In this document: piece by piece, positions 9,025 to 16,525 of the stretch
Position numbering within the stretch: the first letter of the stretch is position 1
Layout of the letters: each line of letters opens with the position of its first letter
DNA from: Bythopirellula sp041737835
Lineage (GTDB): Bacteria > Planctomycetota > Planctomycetia > Pirellulales > Lacipirellulaceae
Assembly (NCBI GenBank): GCA_041737835.1
Contig: JBGSQY010000018.1
DNA length: 64,000 nt
Strand: one strand, 5' to 3'
The notes under the pieces: generated by a model
The model's database searches: none
What the model was told of the DNA's origin: nothing
Seen by the model: the letters and a program-made list of their open reading frames with translations, nothing else
Position numbers and translations under genes: made by a program

Positions 9025-9090
9025 TACGTAGGCTTCCTACGTCGTTCGCCCTCTGTGGGTTGCTGCCCCACCCACAGGGGGATTTTTTAT
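9025..9090 (+). ncRNA. predicted ~65-nt small RNA with intrinsic terminator
   Basis: The segment has stem 1 ACGTAGG/CCTACGT (9026-9032 with 9036-9042, 3-base loop) and stem 2 at 9049-9060 with 9070-9081 (12 bp, one G-U pair) with a loop TGCTGCCCC, followed at once by ATTTTTTAT. With the promoter just upstream this makes a complete short transcription unit with no open frame. The cytosine-rich loop could base-pair with G-rich ribosome binding sites; that role is inference. I do not recognise it as a known RNA family. Alternatively it is a leader attenuator, but mrp starts over 300 bases downstream. Confidence 0.55.
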
Positions 9091-9406
9091 GCGCTCATTT
9101 TTTCTTCCGATTTGCGCAATATCAACTGCAAAACTCTGCAACGCTGTCCCCCGCTTTCCTTTTGTCGCATTTATGGGCCTGCTGCCGTATTTGCGAGATT
9201 TTTCTCCTCCACGTAGTGGTCAAGCGAACTGCGCATTCCTGGGGTTACGTCTGGCGTCCTAGCGCGATTCTAGGCTCGCCAATCATCCTTAGTACTTTCA
9301 CGCCTTGGCAAGTCGATTCGGGGCGATATGGTTGAATGGGAGGCCCAGAGGAAGGCTGTTCTTTCTTACCTCATTTTTGCCCGCTTTTGTTCGAGTTCCA
9401 ATCACA

Positions 9407-10480
9407 ATGTCTGCCATCGATCGCCAACAGGTTGAAGAAATCCTCAAGACTATCCCCGATCCCGAGACAGGCCGCAAACTATGGCAGCTCGATCAGATTC
9501 GTGATCTGGCAATCGACGGCAACGAAATCAAGGTCACGCTCGCGCTCACCAGCTATTCCGCGCTGCTCTGGCAGGACACGCGCGATCAGCTTGCCGAACA
9601 AATGCGATCAAAACTCCCCAGCAATCCCACGGTGCATGTGGAAATCGTTCCACTCAATCGGCCAGCAGAACCTATCGGCACGTTGGGCCTCACTGCCAAG
9701 AGCGTCATCGCTGTTGGCTCGGGCAAGGGGGGCGTCGGCAAAAGCACGGTCGCGGTGTCGATTGCTTGTGGCTTGCAACGCGCGGGATGCAAAGTTGGAC
9801 TGCTTGATGCCGATGTTTATGGCCCCAGCGTGCCGCATTTGCTGGGCGTAGATGAGCGTCCGCAAGCGATAGAACGCCAACTGCAACCTATCGTCGTCGA
9901 CGGGATGCGCGTCATGAGCATGGGTTTTCTCGTACCGCCGGGAGAAGCCGTTGTGTGGCGTGGCCCTATGCTTCACGGAGCACTCACGCAATTCTTGCGC
10001 GATACGAATTGGGGAGATCTCGATTATCTGATCATCGACATGCCGCCAGGCACGGGCGATATCGCGCTGACTCTCTCGCAGTTGATGCCACTCACGGGAG
10101 CTGTCGTCGTCTGCACTCCGCAAGACGTGGCGTTGCTTGATGCGGTGAAAGCGATCGCCATGTTCAACAAAGTGAACATTCCGATTCTCGGCGTCGTCGA
10201 AAACATGAGCTACTTCCTCTGCCCTGACAACGGCAAACGCTACGACATCTTCGGCACGGGCGGTGCGCGTCGTAAAGCCGAAGAGCTTAACGTTCCCTTC
10301 CTAGGCGAAGTGCCAATTCAAATTGCGATTCGCGAACGTGGCGATGCTGGTGAGACCACAAACAACTTCGTCGATCAAGAATCTGCGCCCCATTTCGAGC
10401 GCATCTGCTACAGCCTCGTGAAGAACATCGCGATGCAACGGGCGGCCCATCCGCCGCTGCCGACACTTTCGATCCTGTGA
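9407..10480 (+). CDS. mrp: Mrp/ApbC/NBP35 family Fe-S cluster carrier ATPase
   Basis: 357 residues from the ATG at 9407 (MSAIDRQQVEEIL). An N-terminal MIP18-like domain (about 1-85, IPDPETGRKLWQLDQI) is followed by a deviant Walker P-loop VGSGKGGVGKST and the Mrp signature LIIDMPPGTGD. The family assembles or carries Fe-S clusters for apoproteins. Oddity: where many homologues have a CxxC near ENMSYF, this one reads CPDNG, with only one cysteine, so cluster bridging may differ; some alphaproteobacterial homologues also vary here. The gene is monocistronic by spacing. Confidence 0.92.
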   Translation: MSAIDRQQVEEILKTIPDPETGRKLWQLDQIRDLAIDGNEIKVTLALTSYSALLWQDTRDQLAEQMRSKLPSNPTVHVEIVPLNRPAEPIGTLGLTAKSVIAVGSGKGGVGKSTVAVSIACGLQRAGCKVGLLDADVYGPSVPHLLGVDERPQAIERQLQPIVVDGMRVMSMGFLVPPGEAVVWRGPMLHGALTQFLRDTNWGDLDYLIIDMPPGTGDIALTLSQLMPLTGAVVVCTPQDVALLDAVKAIAMFNKVNIPILGVVENMSYFLCPDNGKRYDIFGTGGARRKAEELNVPFLGEVPIQIAIRERGDAGETTNNFVDQESAPHFERICYSLVKNIAMQRAAHPPLPTLSIL

Positions 10481-10488
10481 CGCCTCGA

Positions 10489-10521
10489 TTGTCCAAGCAG
10501 GGCGTATGCCCGCGTGGACAA
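10489..10521. repeat. inverted repeat after mrp
   Basis: TTGTCCA (10489-10495) pairs with TGGACAA (10515-10521) around an inner GGGC/GCCC stem. It lies 9 bases after the mrp stop. There is no U-run, so it is more likely a REP-like or mRNA-stabilising hairpin than a classic terminator. Confidence 0.4.
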
Positions 10522-10620
10522 GCTGTCGGCTACTCCTGGTCGTTTTGCAACCAGCCCTTTCCTAACTCCAAGCTGTCCTTGGCTTAGCAATTTTGCTATC
10601 AGGTCAAACTCTTAGCGCGC

Positions 10621-10656
10621 AAAAAAAGACCGCCCCCTGGGAAAAGGAGAGCGGTC
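10621..10656 (-). terminator. intrinsic terminator of histone-like gene
   Basis: On the minus strand GACCGC ... GCGGTC (10656-10628) is followed by seven U (10627-10621). A second perfect 12-bp stem (CACGAAAGCTCA and complement, about 10672-10705) precedes it, between it and the stop codon of the lysine-rich gene. Confidence 0.7.
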
Positions 10657-10722
10657 CGTCTCGACCTAACACACGAAAGCTCACCGCGAGCGATGAGCTT
10701 TCGTGAAAGCGAAGTAATCCAA

Positions 10723-10857
10723 TTACTTCTTCTTAGCGGTCTTCTTCTTAGCAGTCTTCTTCTTGGCCGTCTTCTTCTTGGCGGTCTTCTTTGCAGTCTT
10801 TTTCTTAGCTGCCTTCTTGGGAGCTGCCTTTTTAGCAGCTTTCTTTTTCTTAGCCAT
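10723..10857 (-). CDS. lysine/alanine-repeat histone H1-like peptide
   Basis: 44 residues from the ATG at 10857 (MAKKKKAAKKAAPKK), composed only of Met, Ala, Lys, Thr and one Pro, with repeating KKTA/KKKTA units to the end. This resembles the C-terminal domain of histone H1 and bacterial Hc1/AlgP-type DNA-binding tails, so it probably binds and compacts DNA or RNA. A GGAGG ribosome site lies about 6-8 bases upstream (minus strand), which decides the start. It has its own terminator. It is shorter than most such proteins and has no folded domain. Confidence 0.78.
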   Translation of the reverse strand: MAKKKKAAKKAAPKKAAKKKTAKKTAKKKTAKKKTAKKKTAKKK

Positions 10858-11276
10858 TACAGAATCCTCCGTAACAAAAAAAGGTAAATGGTAACTTGTT
10901 CTATTCAATTTCAATTGAACACAGAACAGCGGTCACCCCGAAAGAAAAACATGTCACCCTTCCAGGGCGTCACGACAGATCATTAATTTACGACTTCGTT
11001 GTCTTGCGTTGTGTGTTGACTTCTTCGTCACGGTTTGACTTCGTTGTCTTTAGGCCCCTCGATTAATCAGAATGAAAAATGAAATGAATAGGGCAATGCA
11101 TTATAAAAGTTGCTAGCGTCATGCTTCATAGGTCGTATTTGTACGAATTCATCGAATTTGTGCAACACATTTTTTATAAAAAAATGAATTCTTGAAGAAA
11201 ATTTTTCTTCACGCGCGGTCCACGGGACATCTTTTTTGTCTCGCGCGCATGTCATCCACGACTCATAACCGCGCGA
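10858..11276. other. AT-rich 419-bp intergenic region
   Basis: Lies between the histone-like gene and the SGNH hydrolase gene, both on the minus strand. It contains the 14-bp direct repeat GACTTCGTTGTCTT at 10992-11005 and 11037-11050, and an AT-rich tract around 11080-11220. No open frame with family character. The histone-like gene promoter should be near 10900-10960 but no unambiguous -35/-10 pair stands out. Confidence 0.5.
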
Positions 11277-12095
11277 TTAGTAGAGAGCAATGCTCGACCC
11301 ATCGGCAAGCAACAATTGCCTTGATGAAAATTGCCCTTCGGGTACTTTTCGACCAAGCCCAGGAGTGGTCAAAGTTCGCAATCGCCAATAGCTGCGCAGA
11401 GAAAGTTGTCGTCCGGGCGTAATTGAATTGTCGGACGCCATAACTGCGAACAACTCACGCCAATAGTTACGCATAAACCGTGAACGGGGATGAATGGGAT
11501 CAAATCCATACCATGCATTTGGCACGGTAAAAATAGATACATTTTGCGTTTTTGCTAATTCCTTCAGCCGTCCGCTGAGCCCCGTGGCACGGTCCAGCAT
11601 TTCTCGCCAACTGAGCTTACAACTCGGAAATAAAACCGATCGCAAGAGATAAAATTTGGCTTCGCTCATCGCGGTCAAGACGCCGAGTGGCAGGTCCGTG
11701 AGCACGACATCCGCGCCGTGCTGCTTGAGTCGCGCAACGCACGTTTCCACCCACGCGATGATCTCATCGACTGGTTGTTCATAGCCTAAATCGTTGCCAA
11801 CATCGGTCACGAACGCGATGGTTGATGAAGCCGAATTGTTATCCAAAGCTTCCCAAATTCGCGCGCAAGAAATTCCTGAAAATTTTTTTCCTAAGAAGCC
11901 CGATTCTCGTCCATACGAACGTCCAAAGCCCATCGCGACATGAATCGAAAGAGGATTCGCGCTTGATCGATAAGCGACTTCAACCGCACTTGGAAACGAG
12001 CGCGATAAGTTACTCGCACCCAACAAAACGACCTGAGTGGGCTGAAGCGAAGTCTCAATCTGAGACCATACATGTTGATTGTCACTCGTATTCAA
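11277..12095 (-). CDS. SGNH/GDSL-type hydrolase
   Basis: 272 residues. VVLLGASNLSRS gives a GxSN first block, TDVGNDLGY resembles the third (GxND) block, and FDPIHPRSRF supplies the DxxH pair near residue 225, the three marks of an SGNH esterase fold. No signal peptide is visible, so it is probably cytoplasmic. The substrate is unknown. It is followed on the same strand (downstream) by the histone-like gene 419 bases away, so they are not obviously an operon. Confidence 0.65.
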   Translation of the reverse strand: MNTSDNQHVWSQIETSLQPTQVVLLGASNLSRSFPSAVEVAYRSSANPLSIHVAMGFGRSYGRESGFLGKKFSGISCARIWEALDNNSASSTIAFVTDVGNDLGYEQPVDEIIAWVETCVARLKQHGADVVLTDLPLGVLTAMSEAKFYLLRSVLFPSCKLSWREMLDRATGLSGRLKELAKTQNVSIFTVPNAWYGFDPIHPRSRFMRNYWRELFAVMASDNSITPGRQLSLRSYWRLRTLTTPGLGRKVPEGQFSSRQLLLADGSSIALY

Positions 12096-12161
12096 GGCAG
12101 TTCAACGCTAGATGTTGTATAGCGTTCTTCATAAATTTGACCGTTCGAGTCAGCATTCCTC

Positions 12162-12944
12162 TTACCATAGGTTTTGACGATACGCTTCCAGCGTTTGATA
12201 ACTCGAATAAGCAAGGTAACCGAACATGATCGTCGTGAAGATCGATTGCCACACGACGAGGCCGAAGATCGCCATCGCAGCGGCGGCGAACAGGGATATC
12301 TGTAGCGACAAGATAATTCCACCGCGCGGATTGCCGATCTGACAGACTTCGCGTGAGATCCTCCCCCCATCGAGCGGGTAAATGGGGAGCAGATTCACAA
12401 GTCCCCATAAGACGTTGATAAATAACAAGTTAAAGACGAAATTCTGGGCATACTGATTGGTCATTCCATGCCAATAAATGCCCACTCCCAACAGCGAAAT
12501 CCCCCGCGCACCTTGCACGGCGCCTGACTCGTAGATCACGCGATCGCCAATCATAATCGCGAGCCCCTGACCCATGATTTGCATGAGCGCCATCAACACC
12601 AATGCAAACGCAAACCCCGCGCATGGTCCGGCGAGTGAAATTAGAATCTGTGCTCGCGTGCTGCGGTCACAGTCTTCGCAGATTGCCAAGCCCCCCATAC
12701 CGTAAAGCACGATACGTGGTTCACCACCGAAGTGACGCTGCGTGAGGGCGTGGCCCAATTCATGGATCACAATCGAGATCACGACCGCCGCAATCCAAAC
12801 CAATACATCTTGCGGTGGAGTATCACTCCCCCCCAAACCCATGATCAGCGTCACCAACCAAAAATAGGGGTGGATGCGAATCGGAATGTCAAACAACCTA
12901 AAGTGAAGGTCACCTTGGCTCGGTGGTGGTTCCACCAACAACAT
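12162..12944 (-). CDS. M50 site-2 protease family membrane protein
   Basis: 260 residues with several membrane helices. The zinc motif HELGH is at residues 61-65 and the second motif NLLPIYPLDGG follows in the C-terminal half, as in site-2 protease/SpoIVFB-type intramembrane peptidases. No PDZ or CBS domain is visible. It starts 12 bases after the lpxB stop, so the two genes are probably one operon and it may act on envelope proteins. Targets are unknown. Confidence 0.85.
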   Translation of the reverse strand: MLLVEPPPSQGDLHFRLFDIPIRIHPYFWLVTLIMGLGGSDTPPQDVLVWIAAVVISIVIHELGHALTQRHFGGEPRIVLYGMGGLAICEDCDRSTRAQILISLAGPCAGFAFALVLMALMQIMGQGLAIMIGDRVIYESGAVQGARGISLLGVGIYWHGMTNQYAQNFVFNLLFINVLWGLVNLLPIYPLDGGRISREVCQIGNPRGGIILSLQISLFAAAAMAIFGLVVWQSIFTTIMFGYLAYSSYQTLEAYRQNLW

Positions 12945-12955
12945 GCAGGTCTCCC

Positions 12956-14179
12956 TTAAGCCGCCTGCGGCTTCGCGACGGGTCGAATAGCGGGCTCCAC
13001 GAACAACTTCTCAATATACTCAGCGGCACGGACCGAAGCTCCCCCGTGGCCCACGCGTGCTTTGAGCGCAGTGAGTCCTTGGACGTTCTTCTGTAGTGCC
13101 GGTTCAAACTTCAACCAATCAATAATATGCCGTGCCAAGTCGGCTGAGCGATCTTCGCACGTGAGATACTCGGGCATCAGCACATGCTCGTCGCGTGGGT
13201 CGGCAGGGTCGTAATGGCCTGCTTCGGTGGTGGCAAACGGCTCCTGGGCGGTCAGCAAATTCACGAGCGTGATGTACCGCACGGTGCGGAGCCACTTCTG
13301 CACGGCAAATGCCAGCCGTGAAATCTGATAGAGAATCGCCGTCGGTTTCGTGCGATACAGGAGTTCTAGTGAAACCGATCCCGAACACGCCAGACAGCAT
13401 TTGGCCGCATGAATCAGCTCCGGCGTCTTGGCGATGTATAGCTCGGCATAGATTCCCGAGTCGTCGATGATCTCTTGAGCCAGGGCTCGCTGGCTTTCCT
13501 TGAACCCAGCCACCGCAAACCGCACATTGGGTACGGCCGCGCGGATCAGCTTGGCTGTCTTCAAGAAGGGCAACAGGTTGCTCTTCACTTCCTGAGTTCG
13601 CGAGCCCGGCAGAATCGTCACCAATGGCCGATCATCGGTCTGCAGCCGGTTAATGAAGGTTTGATCCAACTGCTGAACTTCGAGCTCGTCGAAATAGGGA
13701 TGGCCTACGAAGGTCGCCTGGCAACCACGCTCACGGAACCATGGCTCTTCAAATGGCAACTTGCAGAGCACGTGGTCGACGTAACGCTGCATCTTTTTGA
13801 CCCGCCAACTCGCCCACGCCCACAGTTGTGGCGTGCCATAGTAAATCACGGGGATCCCCTGAGCCTTCGCCGCCTTGGCGATGTGCCAATTGAAGCCCGG
13901 ATAGTCGATCAGCACGACCGCGTCGGGCCGATGCTTTTGAAAGTACTCATCGGCTTGGTTGACCAAGCGTCGAAACTTGGAGTAGTTTGCCAACGCCTGG
14001 CCCAGCCACATCACGGCCAGTTGTGTGAGATCAAAATTGAGTTGGCAACCAGTGTCCGCCATCTTTGGCCCGCCATAGCCCACGAACTCCCACTCGGGGT
14101 GCCGCGCACGGAGCGCGCGAATGAGATTCGATCCATGCAGGTCGCCGCTGGGTTCGCCCACTGAGAAAAAGATGCGCAT
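12956..14179 (-). CDS. lpxB: lipid-A-disaccharide synthase
   Basis: 407 residues from the ATG at 14179 (MRIFFSVGEPSGDLHGSNL). Joins UDP-diacylglucosamine and lipid X to make the lipid A disaccharide, supporting an LPS-bearing outer membrane. Family blocks visible are GEPSGDLHGSNL, VLIDYPGFNWHIAK, YYGTPQLWAWASWRVKKM, LPGSRTQEV and CSGSVSLELL. A longer frame up to 14425 is not homologous-looking. The stop codon and last residues (QAA) fall in the short palindrome AAGCCGC/GCGGCTT. It is followed by the M50 protease gene. Confidence 0.93.
   Translation of the reverse strand: MRIFFSVGEPSGDLHGSNLIRALRARHPEWEFVGYGGPKMADTGCQLNFDLTQLAVMWLGQALANYSKFRRLVNQADEYFQKHRPDAVVLIDYPGFNWHIAKAAKAQGIPVIYYGTPQLWAWASWRVKKMQRYVDHVLCKLPFEEPWFRERGCQATFVGHPYFDELEVQQLDQTFINRLQTDDRPLVTILPGSRTQEVKSNLLPFLKTAKLIRAAVPNVRFAVAGFKESQRALAQEIIDDSGIYAELYIAKTPELIHAAKCCLACSGSVSLELLYRTKPTAILYQISRLAFAVQKWLRTVRYITLVNLLTAQEPFATTEAGHYDPADPRDEHVLMPEYLTCEDRSADLARHIIDWLKFEPALQKNVQGLTALKARVGHGGASVRAAEYIEKLFVEPAIRPVAKPQAA
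12957..12973. repeat. short palindrome at lpxB stop, TAAGCCGC family
   Basis: AAGCCGC and GCGGCTT with a 2-base loop at 12958-12973, preceded by a T so that the minus strand reads GCGGCTTAA. It supplies the lpxB stop codon, like the copy at 4832-4859. Confidence 0.5.
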
Positions 14180-14673
14180 AGGATTCTCCCGGACCGGCGT
14201 TGCGGTCCGGCTAAGACGATGTTTCGCGATACAAATTCGGGGCGGGAGTATGGCAGATTGGGTAATTGAGGGAAAGTTCAATTTCCTGCTAGTGCCAGTG
14301 GGACTTTTGTCACCACGGCTTTTGTCACTTCTGCCGGGGTCCCAACTTTGGTGACGAAACTCCTGGGTTTTGGAACACGCCGATGTTGCAAGTCGTTTAC
14401 CGTCAGGTGTTAACAATTTTCTCACGTGACAAAACCCACCGAGTTTTGGTCGAAATCATTTGCTCGCTTGAAATCAAAACTGTCATAGCAGGGCGAACAT
14501 GCCTGCCGCAAACGGTTCACCATAGCACCTCGCGCGGCCAAATTCAGCAATGATTTTTGGCCAGGTGGTAGAAGAAAATAAGCTACCGAAAACTTAGCAT
14601 GTAAAAATTAGATTGATTCTCGTTCAATACATTTTACCATCAGAGGGTCTTAATCAATTTCTTTTACGAAAAA
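14180..14673. other. 494-bp intergenic region upstream of lpxB
   Basis: Lies between lpxB (minus) and a TPR gene (plus). It contains one copy of the TAGCCGG hairpin family at 14189-14213 and repeated TTTGTCAC words near 14307-14350; the 3' part (14560-14673) is AT-rich and should hold the promoter of the TPR gene. No coding sequence is convincing. Confidence 0.5.
14189..14213 (-). repeat. TAGCCGG-family hairpin repeat
   Basis: CCGGACCG at 14189-14196 pairs with CGGTCCGG at 14203-14210, followed by CTA. Read on the minus strand it is TAGCCGGACCGCAACG..., matching the elements at 36583-36643 and 58986-59059. It lies in the 5' leader of lpxB. Confidence 0.6.
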
Positions 14674-15807
14674 ATGACTATGCCCGACTTTTTATTTACC
14701 GCTGATAGTCCCACTGGCAAACGTAAAACACAAACTATTTTGGCAGCCAATTCTCAAGCAGCGCAGACAGAACTTGAATCCCGTGGTTGGACAAGCATTG
14801 TTCTGCACACGGACGACGCTGGCGCCATCGCATCGAGCGCAGTTGCCAAAATGTATCCTGAGCTAACCGAGAAAATTACACCATCGCACCGACTTGAATC
14901 GCGTGGACTTTCTGACTTCCAATTTTTCTTATTCGTTACAAAAAACTTCTACATAAAAGCACCATGGTTTGCCGTCGCCTTAATCATACTGCTAGTCATG
15001 AATATTGCTTTTGGTTTTCATAATTCAATCATTTACATCGGGGCTGCGCTTGGTCTATCGATGCCGTTAATTTTCGCGGCGTGTATCACGCTCTTCGGAA
15101 CCGCCCGTAAATTCAATCGGCTGGTTGAGGCATATGCCTGGGGACGATGGCAAGAGGTGCTTGACCGCATCATTTCACTTCGCGGTAAGGTTCCAGAATC
15201 AGAGTTGTCTATTAGACAAGCCTGTGCCTTAGCCGGAATGGGAAAGCTAGACGAAGCACGAACGGAATGGTCCAAGTTCGAAAATCACCCTGAGCTTCCG
15301 CGCTGGATGTTCCTTACACAACTTGGCGATATTTTCCAAACCGCTGGCCTGTACGACGAGTCGCTTAAATGTCATGCCGAAGCTTACGACGAAGATAAAG
15401 ATAACCCTACGATGAAATTGGATTACGCGATGGCTCTTCTCACCGCAGAGCGTGATTTGGAACTTGCTCAGCGATTGATTGACGAAGCCAAACAGCAGTA
15501 CTTGAGCGACTTGCTTTCCATGTTTTTGCCGTATATCGACGGGTTGGTTGCGCTTAATAGCCGTAAGTACGATCTTGCCGTCGAGCTATTCGAGTCTGCA
15601 CGCAAGAATATCTTGCCTTTAGCTGCAGGTGAACCTCTAACAGCCCTTATGGTTGATACAATTCAAGCTTATATGGCAATAGCTCTCGCCAAATCTGGAC
15701 AAACACAGCGTGCTATGGAAGAAGCTAGAGCACCACGAGTCCGTTTGCAGGCAAGAAACTCCGTACGATTATTGAAACAGCTTAACGATGCTGTGGGTGT
15801 GGGTTAA
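14674..15807 (+). CDS. membrane protein with TPR-like repeats
   Basis: 377 residues. The N-terminus FLFTADSPTGKRKTQTILAA with AQTELESRGW resembles the short N-terminal motif of GspF-type assembly proteins (FxYxAxdxxGK..G.i.A.s...A...L...G). Two membrane helices lie around residues 90-145. The C-terminal half is helical with TPR-like units (LDEARTEWSKF, GLYDESLKCHAEAYDEDKDNP, YDLAVELFESARK). No enzyme motif. The gene has lower GC than its neighbours, which hints at a different history. Function unknown. Confidence 0.65.
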   Translation: MTMPDFLFTADSPTGKRKTQTILAANSQAAQTELESRGWTSIVLHTDDAGAIASSAVAKMYPELTEKITPSHRLESRGLSDFQFFLFVTKNFYIKAPWFAVALIILLVMNIAFGFHNSIIYIGAALGLSMPLIFAACITLFGTARKFNRLVEAYAWGRWQEVLDRIISLRGKVPESELSIRQACALAGMGKLDEARTEWSKFENHPELPRWMFLTQLGDIFQTAGLYDESLKCHAEAYDEDKDNPTMKLDYAMALLTAERDLELAQRLIDEAKQQYLSDLLSMFLPYIDGLVALNSRKYDLAVELFESARKNILPLAAGEPLTALMVDTIQAYMAIALAKSGQTQRAMEEARAPRVRLQARNSVRLLKQLNDAVGVG

Positions 15808-15922
15808 ATCGACAATGATGTGATGACTGAATCACGAATTAAGATTAGCGTTCCCACAAATCTTTTAAAGCGAGGTGCAAGTACCGCGGCTAAATAAGAA
15901 AAGATCGCGACGAGCTAAAGCA

Positions 15923-16480
15923 TTACTGCCGATTCGCAATCACAAGTTCCAGATAACTCCGGCGTTCGACCTCGCTGAGGTCAAGTTCCTTGGCCAGAGC
16001 GGCGATCGCTGCTTTCGCGGCGTCGGCTTGTGCTTCATCCTTGACGCCGATTTCGAGTTCGACGAATGTTCCCACCTTGCGAACGTCGTCGAGCGCCACT
16101 TCGATGGCAAAACCTGCGCGTTCCAATTGGCAGGTTCGCCGATTCTTGCGGACGATCGATGCCGGGGTGAAACTCAGGGCCCGCAAGATCTCGCCGATCG
16201 CTCCAACGGCGTCGGGGCCATCGGCCAGACGGACTTCATGTTCGACCCGTGACTTGGTGGTTTGGTCGAGTTTGGGCCCTTTGTACGTCAAAAAATTCTG
16301 CGGCCCGACGGCTCGCATCCGAAAGGCTTCGTCTGTCTGGCCGAAATCGCGCTGCGGATGGGCGTAATAGCAATCGACTTGGGTCACCGCATCGGAGAGT
16401 GTTGCTCCCTGCGCGGTGAGCGCTGCCTCGATTACCGTCAAATCGGCAACGCGGTACTTTTGTTCAATCTCGAGCGGCAT
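15923..16480 (-). CDS. CYTH domain protein (class IV adenylate cyclase/ThTPase-like)
   Basis: 185 residues from the ATG at 16480 (MPLEIEQKYRV). The EIEQKYR motif is the ExExK signature of the CYTH triphosphate tunnel fold. TYKGPKLDQTTKSRVEHEV and FVELEIGV follow, with the charged residues that line the tunnel. Members hydrolyse triphosphates (thiamine triphosphate, inorganic triphosphate) or make cAMP; the exact activity cannot be chosen here. A longer frame starting at 16513 would encode part of a palindromic repeat and is unlikely to be the true start. Same strand as the UDP-sugar pyrophosphorylase upstream. Confidence 0.82.
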   Translation of the reverse strand: MPLEIEQKYRVADLTVIEAALTAQGATLSDAVTQVDCYYAHPQRDFGQTDEAFRMRAVGPQNFLTYKGPKLDQTTKSRVEHEVRLADGPDAVGAIGEILRALSFTPASIVRKNRRTCQLERAGFAIEVALDDVRKVGTFVELEIGVKDEAQADAAKAAIAALAKELDLSEVERRSYLELVIANRQ

Positions 16481-16495
16481 GAGTGGCGTTCCAAT

Positions 16496-16525
16496 AACGC
16501 CCAGGGATTGCAATCCCTGGGCGTT
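16496..16525. repeat. 30-bp perfect palindrome (copy 1)
   Basis: A perfect 30-bp palindrome with half-site AACGCCCAGGGATTG. An identical copy lies at 33401-33430. This copy sits between the pyrophosphorylase gene and the CYTH gene and overlaps the TAA stop of the former. Confidence 0.85.

Larger units (their letters stand above)
8900..9406. other. 507-bp intergenic region with predicted small RNA
   Basis: Lies between divergent genes (M20 peptidase and mrp). It holds a promoter, two hairpins and a terminator at 8990-9090 (listed separately). From 9091 to 9406 I see no convincing gene; an open frame at 9060-9335 overlaps the terminator and has no start signal or recognisable protein character. 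The promoter of mrp probably lies here but I could not place it. Confidence 0.6.

Noticed and set aside
9060..9335. A 91-codon open frame after the small RNA
   Set aside because: Its start lies in the terminator loop, there is no ribosome site, and the product has no family features.
10693..10887. A leucine-rich open frame on the plus strand
   Set aside because: It is the complement of the lysine repeat; the minus strand has the ribosome site and terminator.
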